Below are positions 14,756-21,510 of a stretch of DNA of 43,718 nt, piece by piece; position 1 is the stretch's first letter; every line of letters begins with the position of its first letter. This stretch comes from Kiritimatiellia bacterium (GTDB taxonomy: Bacteria > Verrucomicrobiota > Kiritimatiellia > CAIQIC01 > Lenti-01). The stretch covers positions 1 through 43,718 of the forward strand of contig JAFXQI010000007.1 of NCBI GenBank assembly GCA_017527155.1. The letters are read 5' to 3'. The notes beneath the pieces are model-generated. The model was not told the origin of the DNA, ran no database searches, and worked only from the letters and a program-made list of their open reading frames with translations. The translations under genes and the position numbers were made by a program.

Positions 14756-15031
14756 TCAAACCCTGTCCAGGGGGATCCCCGGCACAAGGTCGGCGGGTTG
14801 GCAGCCGAAGGCGCGGCACAGTTTCACCAGCGTCTCCAGCGTGATGTTCTGCTGCCCGCGCTCGATCAGGCCCACGTAGTTGCGGTGCACGTCCAGTCGC
14901 TCCGCAAACGCTTCCTGGGAAAGCTTCATCGCTTTCCGCCGCTGGCGGACGGCTTTGCCGAGTTGCAATCTGAAATTCTGGACGACCCTCTCCATTGGCA
15001 TGGACGGAGTGTGGAACGGGGTGCCCGGCAA
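14756..15031 (-). CDS. XRE-family transcriptional regulator
   Basis: Encodes 91 residues from ATG 15031; internal ATGs at 15001 and 14995 are also plausible. Nearly the whole protein is a Cro/CI-type helix-turn-helix: NFRLQLGKAVRQRRKAMKLS, QEAFAERLDVHRNYVGLIERG and ITLETLVKLCRAFGCQPADL. This is close to the small regulators of restriction-modification systems and phages. A perfect palindrome (15038-15052) lies 7 bp before the start, a likely site for self-repression. No restriction-modification or phage gene is adjacent; the next genes are repeat DNA on one side and the FGE-like gene, divergent, on the other. Confidence 0.87.
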   Translation of the reverse strand: MPGTPFHTPSMPMERVVQNFRLQLGKAVRQRRKAMKLSQEAFAERLDVHRNYVGLIERGQQNITLETLVKLCRAFGCQPADLVPGIPLDRV

Positions 15032-15037
15032 TTCTAC

Positions 15038-15052
15038 ACACTAAAATAGTGT
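15038..15052. promoter_or_regulatory. Palindromic operator candidate, ACACTA-AAA-TAGTGT
   Basis: A perfect 6-bp inverted repeat with 3-bp spacer just upstream of the XRE gene at 14756-15031, in an A/T-rich patch that suits a promoter. Its place and shape fit an autoregulatory operator. Confidence 0.6.
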
Positions 15053-15184
15053 ATTTTTGCTTGCCGAGGGGCTGGCCGGAATCTATCTTCCCGTGTGTCG
15101 CCTCACTTTGGCCCTCCGCCGGATAGGGCGGAAACGGAACGGAAAATCGTGAAAGTCTGCCTTTGCCATTTTTTGCCCGGGGAG

Positions 15185-15250
15185 GTGAAAGATTTGCGGG
15201 AGGGGCGCGAGTATTGGAGTAAAGGGTGGGGTGCACACGGTGTCCGGCCC
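15185..15250 (+). repeat. Dispersed repeat F, copy 3
   Basis: GTGAAAGATTTGCGGGAGGG, then CGAGTATTGGAGTAAAGGGT and CGGTGTCCGGCCC. It ends 69 bp before the FGE-like gene, in its probable promoter region. Confidence 0.7.
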
Positions 15251-15319
15251 TCCTGAAGAGAGAAAACCCAGGACCTTTCCTTACGGATTTAGAAAACCAA
15301 CAACAAAAGGAGACAACAC

Positions 15320-16639
15320 ATGGAAAACGAAACTCAAGGCCAAGCGACTCCCCCTGCGGTCGGGGCCCCAAAAAAGAAACCCGGCTTTTTCGGAAAAATC
15401 GGCGCCCTCTGGAAGAGCGGGATCAAAGGCAAGGTCATTTGCATCGCTGGAGCGCTGGTGATTCTGGGAATCATCGGATCCTGCGGTGAGGAAGAAGAGG
15501 GTGGAGACGGAGGTGGGGGCAGCTGGACATTCTCCGACAAGGATTTTTACCGCGTATTCATCGGATTCCCCAAGGACGAGGGGGTGGTTTACAAGCATGA
15601 TGGTATGGGCCTCAAGGTGATGCAAGCCACCAAGAAAGGCAACTTGGTGGAATGTGAATGGAACTATTACGACCGTGTGGTTTGGGTGGAGACGAAAAGA
15701 CGCTATGAGGACGACGAGCCGCTTGACAAAGGCTTCTACATCCGCCGTGGTTCAATGGAATATGAAACCGCACTCGGGGCCGAAAAACGGGTAGCCTGTT
15801 ATGTCGAAGTGAGTGGCAAACTTTTGAAAAAAGTCCAGAAACAAATCGAAGACGAAAAGGCCGCCGCAGAAGCCAAGGCTAGAGCCGCAGCGGAAGCGAA
15901 GGCGAAAGCAAAAGCGGAAGCGGAAGCGGCCATGCCGAAAACAAAAGCCGAAGTTGCTGCCATCCATGCCGGGACACGACCCGGCGAGACGACGACCATC
16001 ACGTTGCCGGGAGGCGTGACGCTGGAGATGGTGTGGTGTCCGCCGGGAACGTTCACGATGGGAAGCCATCGTGATGCGCATCAAGTGACCTTGACGGAGG
16101 GCTTCTGGATGGGGAAGACGGAAGTGACGCAGGCACAGTGGGAGAGTGTGATGGGGAACAATCCATCGTGTTTCAAGGGAGACAACCGGCCGGTGGAGAG
16201 TGTGAGCTGGAACGATTGCCAGCAGTTCTGTCAAAAGACGGGCTTGCAGTTGCCGACGGAGGCCCAGTGGGAGTACGCCTGCCGCGCGGGAAACACGGGA
16301 GAGTATGCAGGGACGGGAAACTTGGACGACATGGGGTGGTACGATGACAACAGCGGCCGCGGGACACATCCAGTGGAAACGAAGCAACCCAATGCATGGG
16401 GCCTGTACGACATGCACGGAAACGTGTGGGAGTGCTGTGCGGATTGGTACGGTGACTACCCCAGCGGCGCTGTGACGGATCCACAAGGTCCGTCGTCGGG
16501 GTCGGGCCGGGTGCTACGCGGCGGGAGCTGGGACCGCGATGCCAGCTACTGCACGTCGGCCTACCGGTACAGCTACCTCTACCCGTCGAATGCGTACAAC
16601 AACATCGGCTTCCGCCTTGTCAGAACCCTGTCAGAATAA
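15320..16639 (+). CDS. Membrane-anchored FGE-sulfatase/C-type-lectin-like protein, probable DGR target
   Basis: ATG 15320 follows AAAAGGAG by 7 bases; 439 residues. Residues 38-53 are one hydrophobic segment followed by Cys55 (possible lipobox GSC), so most of the protein is outside the cytoplasmic membrane. Residues about 168-213 are Ala/Lys/Glu-rich, likely a helical stalk. Residues about 222-439 are an FGE-sulfatase domain: LEMVWCPPGTFTMGS, FWMGKTEVTQAQWESVMG, RPVESVSWNDCQQFC, LPTEAQWEYACRAG, YDMHGNVWECCADWYG and RVLRGGSW, ending NNIGFRLVRT. The copper-binding cysteine pair of true FGE is not evident, so it is probably a binding protein. The last 35 residues look like a DGR variable region. 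GC content is lower than average. Confidence 0.87.
   Translation: MENETQGQATPPAVGAPKKKPGFFGKIGALWKSGIKGKVICIAGALVILGIIGSCGEEEEGGDGGGGSWTFSDKDFYRVFIGFPKDEGVVYKHDGMGLKVMQATKKGNLVECEWNYYDRVVWVETKRRYEDDEPLDKGFYIRRGSMEYETALGAEKRVACYVEVSGKLLKKVQKQIEDEKAAAEAKARAAAEAKAKAKAEAEAAMPKTKAEVAAIHAGTRPGETTTITLPGGVTLEMVWCPPGTFTMGSHRDAHQVTLTEGFWMGKTEVTQAQWESVMGNNPSCFKGDNRPVESVSWNDCQQFCQKTGLQLPTEAQWEYACRAGNTGEYAGTGNLDDMGWYDDNSGRGTHPVETKQPNAWGLYDMHGNVWECCADWYGDYPSGAVTDPQGPSSGSGRVLRGGSWDRDASYCTSAYRYSYLYPSNAYNNIGFRLVRTLSE
16518..16621 (+). other. Candidate DGR variable region (VR)
   Basis: Residues about 400-434 of the FGE-like protein (GGSWDRDASYC, AYRYSYLYPSNAYNN, GFRL). DGR target proteins end in this way, with AAC-derived codons randomised to NNC. 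Here many codons in the stretch are NNC (GAC, CGC, AGC, TAC, TAC, AGC, TAC, CTC, TAC, AAC), framed by constant GGSW and GFRL. No template repeat or reverse transcriptase is in the window. Confidence 0.6.
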
Positions 16640-16647
16640 AAACAACA

Positions 16648-16663
16648 CCCCGCGGCAGCGGGG
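16648..16663. other. Perfect hairpin just downstream of the variable region
   Basis: CCCCGC-GGCA-GCGGGG, a 6-bp GC stem with a 4-nt loop, 8 bp after the stop codon. In characterised DGRs a GC-rich stem with a 4-nt loop just downstream of the VR promotes mutagenic homing; position and shape fit that. Confidence 0.5.
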
Positions 16664-16664
16664 A

Positions 16665-16706
16665 GGCCTGCGGCACGGGACGCGGCAGCGTCCAGGGCCG
16701 CAGGCC
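16665..16706. terminator. Terminator-like hairpin after the FGE-like gene
   Basis: GGCCTGCGGC (16665-16674) pairs perfectly with GCCGCAGGCC (16697-16706), with a smaller GACGC/GCGTC pairing inside. GGAAACTTTTT follows 7 bp later, giving a modest T run. Confidence 0.55.
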
Positions 16707-16722
16707 GGAAACTTTTTCGAAA

Positions 16723-16893
16723 ATGCAACTCCGAGTGGTGACATTGCGATACAACGAAGCGCAGCAGGGCTTCCCGGAAGAAGCCTTGCGCGCGGCGACG
16801 TTCGGCCGGGAAGTTTTGAGCGCGAGCGAGCTGGTTGCGTCCACGGCGGTACGATTGGGGCTGTCTCTCTTTTGTCCCGATCACACTTCCTAG
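16723..16893 (+). pseudogene. Truncated remnant resembling a DGR accessory (HRDC-type) gene
   Basis: A short frame of 56 residues runs from ATG 16723 to TAG 16891-16893. It begins MQLRVVTLRYNEAQQGF, then PEEALRAATFGREVL, and changes to unrelated sequence after about residue 38. From memory, this opening matches the N-terminus of larger proteins (with a C-terminal HRDC domain) encoded beside DGR reverse transcriptases. Only the first third remains, so it is a broken gene. Its place, 83 bp after a variable-region-like target gene, supports a decayed or deleted DGR. The family assignment needs a search. Confidence 0.45.
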
Positions 16894-16925
16894 TGCCAAG
16901 GATTAACGCACAGCAAGGAATACCC

Positions 16926-18029
16926 ATGACGACACAAGAAGAAAAACAGATTTTCCAGACTCTCGAAGAGGGCAAAAACAATTACTATGTTTATGCGCTT
17001 TGCAAACGGGATGGAACTCCTTTCTACATTGGAAAGGGGAGCGGTTCTCGTGTTCTCGATCACCGCAAAGCGGCTGTGCAAGCACAAGAATCCATCGACT
17101 CCGACGACACGCTGACGCCAACCGAAAAGAAGGCCAAAATCCGCGATCTTACAGGGAGGCTCAAGACTATTCTCGACCAAAATACCGATCTTCAGATGGT
17201 AATCATCAAATGGGGTTTGACCGAGAAAGAGGCATTGATGTGTGAATCGGCGTTGATCAACATCCTTCAATTTGTGAATGGTAGAACAATCGAAGAACTC
17301 ACGAACATCATCAACGGACATGCCAGTGACGCCGAGAAAACATCGCGTGCACTTGGAAAGAAGACAAAAGCCAGAACATTGGAGCAGTTTTTGGATGAGT
17401 GCGCCATTGCTGATCGGTCCATTGAAAAGCTAGCCCCTTATCGGTTTGTAGTCATCAACATTAACCGGCTCTATCCGAAGTGCCTTGACACAACGGGGCA
17501 GGCAGATTTGCACAAGGTCGGAGAGTGCGTCAGGGCATGCTGGTGGCTTGGCAACATCAATCAAAAAAACAGACCCGATTACATTCTCGCGACTTACCAA
17601 ATGCGAGTCGTCGGAATTTTCCACGTTACCAAAGCTCTCACCATCAAAGGAGAATTGGAGCAAGGACGATTGCCAAGATCTTTCCCAACGTTCCCGAAAG
17701 AAGTGCGAGAGGACGATTATCTCCGCCTGGCCCCTCTTGCTGACACGCGAGCGCAATTGAAGCTGCATGAGGACGATAGAAAGCGCCTTGTGTCTCACTT
17801 GCAGACAACTCCGGAAACACGTTGGGAGGCCTACAGAACTTGGAATCATGATTTTGAGAAGTTCATCAACCGAGCATATTTCAAAATCGATGAGTGCGGC
17901 GTGAATGTACCGGAAGAGATCATGGATTTCATGAATTGCATGCCCACCAAAGGCGGGACCATTTTGACAAATCCCTTTGGTGGTGTGGTTTGCAGGCATT
18001 GGACGAAATCGCATGGTTTTGCCGGGTAG
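16926..18029 (+). CDS. GIY-YIG nuclease domain protein
   Basis: ATG 16926 gives 367 residues; the frame open upstream is a shadow of the FGE-like gene. Residues 19-45 carry the GIY-YIG pattern: YYVYALC (first motif), PFYIGKGSGSR (YIG at 34-36 and the catalytic-type Arg42), then a long charged helical stretch. This LEM-3-like subtype is known from stand-alone bacterial proteins of unknown role. Residues about 165-367 are a less recognisable domain (APYRFVVININRLYP, RACWWLGNINQKNRP, VVGIFHVTKALTI), similar in style to DNA-modification-sensing or ligand-binding domains. Base composition is clearly more A/T-rich than the housekeeping genes, suggesting recent transfer. A nuclease role is inferred from the motif only. 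Confidence 0.78.
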   Translation: MTTQEEKQIFQTLEEGKNNYYVYALCKRDGTPFYIGKGSGSRVLDHRKAAVQAQESIDSDDTLTPTEKKAKIRDLTGRLKTILDQNTDLQMVIIKWGLTEKEALMCESALINILQFVNGRTIEELTNIINGHASDAEKTSRALGKKTKARTLEQFLDECAIADRSIEKLAPYRFVVININRLYPKCLDTTGQADLHKVGECVRACWWLGNINQKNRPDYILATYQMRVVGIFHVTKALTIKGELEQGRLPRSFPTFPKEVREDDYLRLAPLADTRAQLKLHEDDRKRLVSHLQTTPETRWEAYRTWNHDFEKFINRAYFKIDECGVNVPEEIMDFMNCMPTKGGTILTNPFGGVVCRHWTKSHGFAG

Positions 18030-18156
18030 GCTACTGGTGGAGGCAACTCACGGAGGACCAGGGTCAAGACGCGGGTTAGATATGATCCAAAAAAGAACTC
18101 ACATTCCTAAATAACACTCTCTATCCCATCCTGTTTCCATCCTCATTTTATTTGTT

Positions 18157-18259
18157 CGCATCGCGGTTTTCACGCTTTTCAATGTAGCTTTCTCTCCCTT
18201 CCATCCATTCGCGTCCGCGAAGCGGCATTCGAGCCATTCATGTAGCTTCTCTCCTCCCG
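18157..18259 (+). repeat. Dispersed repeat G, copy 1
   Basis: About 103 bp: GCGGTTTTCACGCTTTTCAA, then GTCCGCGAAGCGGCATTCGA and TTCATGTAGCTTCTCTCCTC. Copies also at 18367-18476 and 20002-20109, all plus strand. The surrounding 18030-18583 contains no supported gene. Confidence 0.75.
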
Positions 18260-18366
18260 CTCTCCTCCCTCGTTCCTCCCGCAATGTGTCCGCCCGCAGG
18301 GCGCACCGCCCACTTGTCCCTCGCCACTTGTCACTGCGCTCCCATCCGCGGTCCAAGCGCGTTCCC

Positions 18367-18476
18367 GTCCGCGACGCGGTTTTCATGCTTTTCAATGCAG
18401 ACATCCCTCCCGCACTCCCAGCCATCGAAGTCCGCGCAACGGCATTCGGGATATTCTTGTCGATTCCCTCCTCCCG
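18367..18476 (+). repeat. Dispersed repeat G, copy 2
   Basis: GTCCGCGACGCGGTTTTCAT, then TTTTCAATGCAGACATCCCT and GGCATTCGGGATATTC, ending in the CCCTCCTCCCG tract. It is more diverged than copies 1 and 3. Confidence 0.65.
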
Positions 18477-18546
18477 CCACCCTCCCGTTTTCCTCCCGCG
18501 GGACTCCACGATCGGATGACCGTGTCCGGGAAAACGCACAGCCGTG

Positions 18547-18574
18547 TTGACGGAATGCTTTCATTATTGATAGT
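18547..18574 (+). promoter_or_regulatory. Candidate promoter of the toxin-antitoxin operon
   Basis: TTGACG at 18547-18552 and GATAGT at 18569-18574 with a 16-bp spacer, 9 bp before the antitoxin ATG. The A/T-rich patch contrasts with its surroundings. Confidence 0.45.
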
Positions 18575-18583
18575 GTTCCGGCA

Positions 18584-19123
18584 ATGACTGCCTACCAAAC
18601 CATCTACGAAGATTCCATCGACCGGCACGGGCTCGTGACGACCGCCCGAGCGCGGGAGTTGGGGCTTGCGCCCAACACGCTCGCGTTGCTGGCCCACCGG
18701 GGGCGGCTTGTACACGTCGGGAGAGGTGTTTACCGGCTGGCCGTGCCCCTGCCGTTTGCCGGGGAAATCCCGGCGTATGCGCTCGCCGTGGAGCAGGTTG
18801 GAACGGATGCCGTCTTGTGGGGCGAATCCGTCTTGGCGATGCTCGGACTTTTGGCGGCTTCCGACCCCTCCCGCATCCACGTGGGCTTGCCGGGGCGTCT
18901 CCGCCGATGCGTTCCCGAAGGCATCGTGGTGCATCCGTTCCCCGTGGATGCTGCCGTGGCGGAATACGAAGGCGTTCGCGCCCAACCGGTGGCCGATGCC
19001 CTTCTCGCATGCCGTGGGGCTGTCATGCCCGACCGCCTCCTCGGCGCGGCGAAAAAGGCGCGGGAACAAGGTTACTTGACCGGGCGGGAATACGCCGCCG
19101 CGAGAAAGGCCGTGACGCCATGA
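18584..19123 (+). CDS. abiEi: AbiEi-type antitoxin / winged-helix regulator
   Basis: Encodes 179 residues from ATG 18584. The N-terminal 60 residues are a winged helix: GLVTTARARELGLAPNTLALLAHRGRLVHVGRGVYRLA matches the AbiEi antitoxin pattern. The rest (YALAVEQVGTDAVLWGES, IHVGLPGRLRR, ADALLACRGAVMPDRLLGAA) is the C-terminal antitoxin domain. In type IV AbiE systems this protein represses its own operon and counters the nucleotidyltransferase toxin without binding it. Its stop overlaps the toxin start (ATGA at 19120-19123), so the two are co-translated. The module is bracketed by copies of repeat G. Confidence 0.86.
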   Translation: MTAYQTIYEDSIDRHGLVTTARARELGLAPNTLALLAHRGRLVHVGRGVYRLAVPLPFAGEIPAYALAVEQVGTDAVLWGESVLAMLGLLAASDPSRIHVGLPGRLRRCVPEGIVVHPFPVDAAVAEYEGVRAQPVADALLACRGAVMPDRLLGAAKKAREQGYLTGREYAAARKAVTP

Positions 19124-19947
19124 ACAAGCCCCCCAACAGCCGCGTCAACCTCGACAAGGCCATAGAGCGCCTTTACGGGACGGGCGCAAAGTTCGTCGAG
19201 GCGCGCTCGCTTGTCGCAAACGCGGTCGTCGGGCAGTTCCTGCCGGATGGCGTGGCCAAGGGCGGGACGGCCCTCAAACTGCGGTTTGGCCCTGTCGGGT
19301 TCCGGGCAACCCGCGATCTCGATGCCGCACGCCGGGGCGATGTCGGGGAATTCGAGCGCATTCTGGGCGACCGTCTCAAGGTGGGGTGGTGCGGCTTCAC
19401 CGGCTCGATCGCTCCTGGCCGTCCGGCCCGTCCGCGCGGAGTCCCCCACGAATATGTCATGCGGCCGTTCGAGGTTCGCCTTGCCTATCGCGGCAGGCCG
19501 TGGTGCACGGTCGCCCTTGAAGTCGGCCACAACGAAATCGGCGACGCCGACGAACCGGAACGCATTTTGTCGCCCGGCGTCGTGGCCATGTTCGAAGCGT
19601 TGGGATTTCCCGCTCCGGGCCCGGTTCCGCTCATGCCGATTCCTTACCAGATTGCGCAAAAGCTCCACGGGGCGACGGAGCCCGGCAGCCGTCGCGTCCA
19701 CGACCTTGTCGACTTGCAGCTGATTCTCGCCCAAGGCGAGCCGGATTGGCCGAAGACGCGGGCGGTGTGCATCCGCCTCTTCGACTACCGCCGCCTCCAG
19801 CCGTGGCCGCCGGTGTTGGTGCCCGCCGACAATTGGCCTGCGCTTTACGCGGAGCAAGCGCAAAGGGTGTCCGTGTTGCCGACTCTCGAAGAAGCCGTTG
19901 CGTGGACAAAGCGCCTGATTGCCCGCATCGACGCGGCCCAAGGGTGA
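19120..19947 (+). CDS. abiEii: Nucleotidyltransferase toxin, AbiEii/AbiGii family
   Basis: ATG 19120 gives 275 residues. The nucleotidyltransferase signature is present: KGGTALKLRFG (GGT at 48-50) and FRATRDLDA (the metal-binding Asp pair at 66 and 68), followed by PFEVRLAYRGRPW and VALEVGHNEIGD, where the third acidic residue would lie. The later PIPYQIAQKLHGATEP and RRVHDLVDLQLI match the family's helical half. The toxin is thought to transfer nucleotides to RNA targets and give abortive phage infection or plasmid maintenance. Catalytic residues look intact, so the pair is probably active. Confidence 0.88.
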   Translation: MNKPPNSRVNLDKAIERLYGTGAKFVEARSLVANAVVGQFLPDGVAKGGTALKLRFGPVGFRATRDLDAARRGDVGEFERILGDRLKVGWCGFTGSIAPGRPARPRGVPHEYVMRPFEVRLAYRGRPWCTVALEVGHNEIGDADEPERILSPGVVAMFEALGFPAPGPVPLMPIPYQIAQKLHGATEPGSRRVHDLVDLQLILAQGEPDWPKTRAVCIRLFDYRRLQPWPPVLVPADNWPALYAEQAQRVSVLPTLEEAVAWTKRLIARIDAAQG

Positions 19948-19966
19948 GACGGGGAAATCCCTGGCA

Positions 19967-19997
19967 TAGCGGGCGGGCCGCCCGCGCTCCGACAGGC
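19967..19997 (+). repeat. Dispersed repeat E, copy 2
   Basis: TAGCGGGCGGGCCGCCCGCG then CTCCGACAGGC, matching 9711-9744. The inner GCGGGC/GCCCGC hairpin lies 20 bp after the toxin gene, so it may terminate that operon. Confidence 0.6.
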
Positions 19998-20001
19998 TTC
20001 C

Positions 20002-20109
20002 GAGTCCGCGAAGCGGTTTTCACGCTTTTCAATGTTGCTTCCTCTCCCTCAAAACCATTTGAGTCCCCGAAGCGGCATTCGAGATATTCATGTAGTTTCC
20101 CTCCTCCCG
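20002..20109 (+). repeat. Dispersed repeat G, copy 3
   Basis: GAGTCCGCGAAGCGGTTTTC, then TTTTCAATGTTGCTTCC and AAGCGGCATTCGAGATATTC, ending CCCTCCTCCCG. Direct repeat of 18157-18259 on the far side of the toxin-antitoxin pair. The rest of 19948-20597 is repeats D (a weak copy near 20130), I and F; no gene seen. Confidence 0.75.
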
Positions 20110-20263
20110 CCTCCCCCCCTCCCTCCCTCCGCCATGGCGCGGCAGGATGCCGCACCCCCGGAAGTGGCGCGGGGGCTTCTGGAGAAGCATCGCGGGGTTG
20201 CCGGATGTGCGGCTTCCGGGTGCGACGCTGGGCGGGGCTCCAGATGATGCCCAGGCGTTTGCC

Positions 20264-20427
20264 CGGGTTCCGGCTGGTTGCCGCGGTGGCAACCTGAATG
20301 CATTGCATCGGGACCCCGCCATCGCCAGTATGGTTCCATCAGAGGATGTTGAATGTTCGGAATCCCAACCAATTGGTACGGAAAGAAATCCATCATTTCC
20401 GACGAGCCGCGGGATGAAAAATGCCAG
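20264..20427 (+). repeat. Dispersed repeat I, copy 2
   Basis: GGGTTCCGGCTGGTTGCCGC at the start and GGGATGAAAAATGCCAGATC at the end. It matches 14270-14433 along its whole length. In both places it is followed shortly by repeat F. Confidence 0.75.
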
Positions 20428-20431
20428 ATCG

Positions 20432-20505
20432 AGGTGAAAGATTATGTGGGAGGAGGGCGAGTATTGGAGTGAAGGGTGGTGTGTGGACATGGTGTCCGAC
20501 CGCCC
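20432..20505 (+). repeat. Dispersed repeat F, copy 4
   Basis: GAGGTGAAAGATTATGTGGG, then GCGAGTATTGGAGTGAAGGG and GGTGTCCGACCGCCC. It ends 92 bp before the Cys/His repeat gene. Confidence 0.7.
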
Positions 20506-20597
20506 GGGAAAAACCATTTTGCCGTTGGATGCCGGCGGGTGCCGGCGACGGCGGCGAGGAAGAAAACAGGAGGCAAAAGCCTCGGAAAGGAAGCGAA

Positions 20598-20846
20598 ATG
20601 AGTTCGAAATGCCGGTTCTGCGGATCGACGTCCTACGGGAGCTGTTCGTACAGTCCGTCAGGCAAGCACGAGCACCGGGATGACGAGAGACACTGCGAAT
20701 TCTGCGGATCGACGTCTTACGGGAGCTGTTCGTACAGTCCGACCGGGAAGCACCGCCACGGGCCGGGGGGCGGCAAGTGCATCTGGTGCGGTTCGACTTC
20801 GATGGGGAGCTGTTCGTACAGTCCGTCGGGGAAGCACGAGCACTAG
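20598..20846 (+). CDS. Triple CxxC-HxH repeat mini-protein
   Basis: ATG 20598, preceded by AAAGGAAG, gives 82 residues made of three 28-residue repeats. Each reads C-x2-C-G-S-T-S-x-G-S-C-S-Y-S-P-[ST]-G-K-H-x-H: cysteines at 5/8/16, 33/36/44 and 61/64/72, histidine pairs at 24/26, 52/54 and 80/82. Two cysteines plus a CxxC and HxH arrangement suggests one small zinc site per repeat. The DNA of the repeats is also very alike (GGGAGCTGTTCGTACAGTCC in all three), so the expansion is recent or kept uniform by recombination. I do not know a function. No signal peptide; probably cytoplasmic. Confidence 0.75.
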   Translation: MSSKCRFCGSTSYGSCSYSPSGKHEHRDDERHCEFCGSTSYGSCSYSPTGKHRHGPGGGKCIWCGSTSMGSCSYSPSGKHEH

Positions 20847-20886
20847 AACAGCGCAACGTCAAAACAACCGGTTTTGTCGTGCCCGG

Positions 20887-21000
20887 GTAGGGCGGGCAGT
20901 CCCCTGCCCGCCGTGTCGAAAGGGATGAGGCATGAAGGCAAGATGGAAGCTTGCCAGGCGCTTGCCAGGCACACGGCGGCGAAGGGACTCGCCGCCCTAC
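20887..21000 (-). repeat. Dispersed double-hairpin repeat B, copy 2 (reverse orientation)
   Basis: Bounded by GTAGGGCGG and CCGCCCTAC like the others, but here GGCGGGCAGTCCCCTGCCCG comes first and GGCGAAGGGACTCGCCGCC second, i.e. the element is inverted. Between them, CTTGCCAGGCG and CTTGCCAGGCA form a short tandem. Confidence 0.75.
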
Positions 21001-21112
21001 CCCAAACATGTACAAAAACACAAGCTCTACAATGTACCAGAGGCCGGGTGTTTGGAAGCCGCGATGCAGGGGAATTACAGGCGGTTTCCCGGGAAAAGCG
21101 GGAGCTGAGGAA

Positions 21113-21490
21113 ATGGGTGCGAGGCGAATGGCCGATGCCAGGCGCAAAAGGCAAGAAGGACATGACGGGAAGGCACGGACGGTGCCGCTGGGATGCGTCG
21201 ATGGCTTCTCGGTGGTGGATTGGCGGGAGTTCCTGCTGAGGACCAATGACGTTCCGGCGGAACTGCTGGAGAAATGCCCGTGGGACAAGTTCACGGGTTT
21301 CGATTGGGCCGGGCTGCTGTTCGGGAAAAAGAAGTTGGGACGCTATTGCCCCTGGGAAACGTTCGACAAGGACGATTGGAGAATCCTCCTGTTTTTCCAC
21401 CCGGAGTACCGGAAGGAATTCGAGGTCCATTCCGGGCTGAAAGACGAGGACCTCCATGTGGAAGACCCGGGTCCGATCGGTTGGCTTTGA
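21113..21490 (+). CDS. Small protein with three C-W...F...DW..LL repeats
   Basis: ATG 21113 (GGAG about 8 bases upstream) gives 125 residues; ATG 21128 is an alternative. A degenerate repeat of about 25 residues appears three times: CVDGFSVVDWREFLL (28-42), CPWDKFTGFDWAGLL (55-69) and CPWETFDKDDWRILL (79-93). From memory, longer proteins built from such C-W-x2-[FL]-x3-DW-x2-LL units are common in Lentisphaerota and relatives, usually of unknown function and likely binding proteins. This is a minimal version, with a basic N-terminus and an acidic tail. It is followed 20 bp later by the amidohydrolase gene and may be the first gene of that operon. Confidence 0.62.
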   Translation: MGARRMADARRKRQEGHDGKARTVPLGCVDGFSVVDWREFLLRTNDVPAELLEKCPWDKFTGFDWAGLLFGKKKLGRYCPWETFDKDDWRILLFFHPEYRKEFEVHSGLKDEDLHVEDPGPIGWL

Positions 21491-21510
21491 GTGGCGGTGG
21501 AGAGGTGCAG

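Noticed and set aside
15320-16639. A genuine formylglycine-generating enzyme that activates sulfatases
   Set aside because: The FGE fold is present, but the paired copper-binding cysteines near the C-terminus are not evident and no sulfatase gene is near; the DGR-target reading fits better.
18030-18583. Small frames in the gap before the AbiE genes
   Set aside because: They are made of repeat G and C/T-rich tracts, without ribosome sites or conserved motifs.
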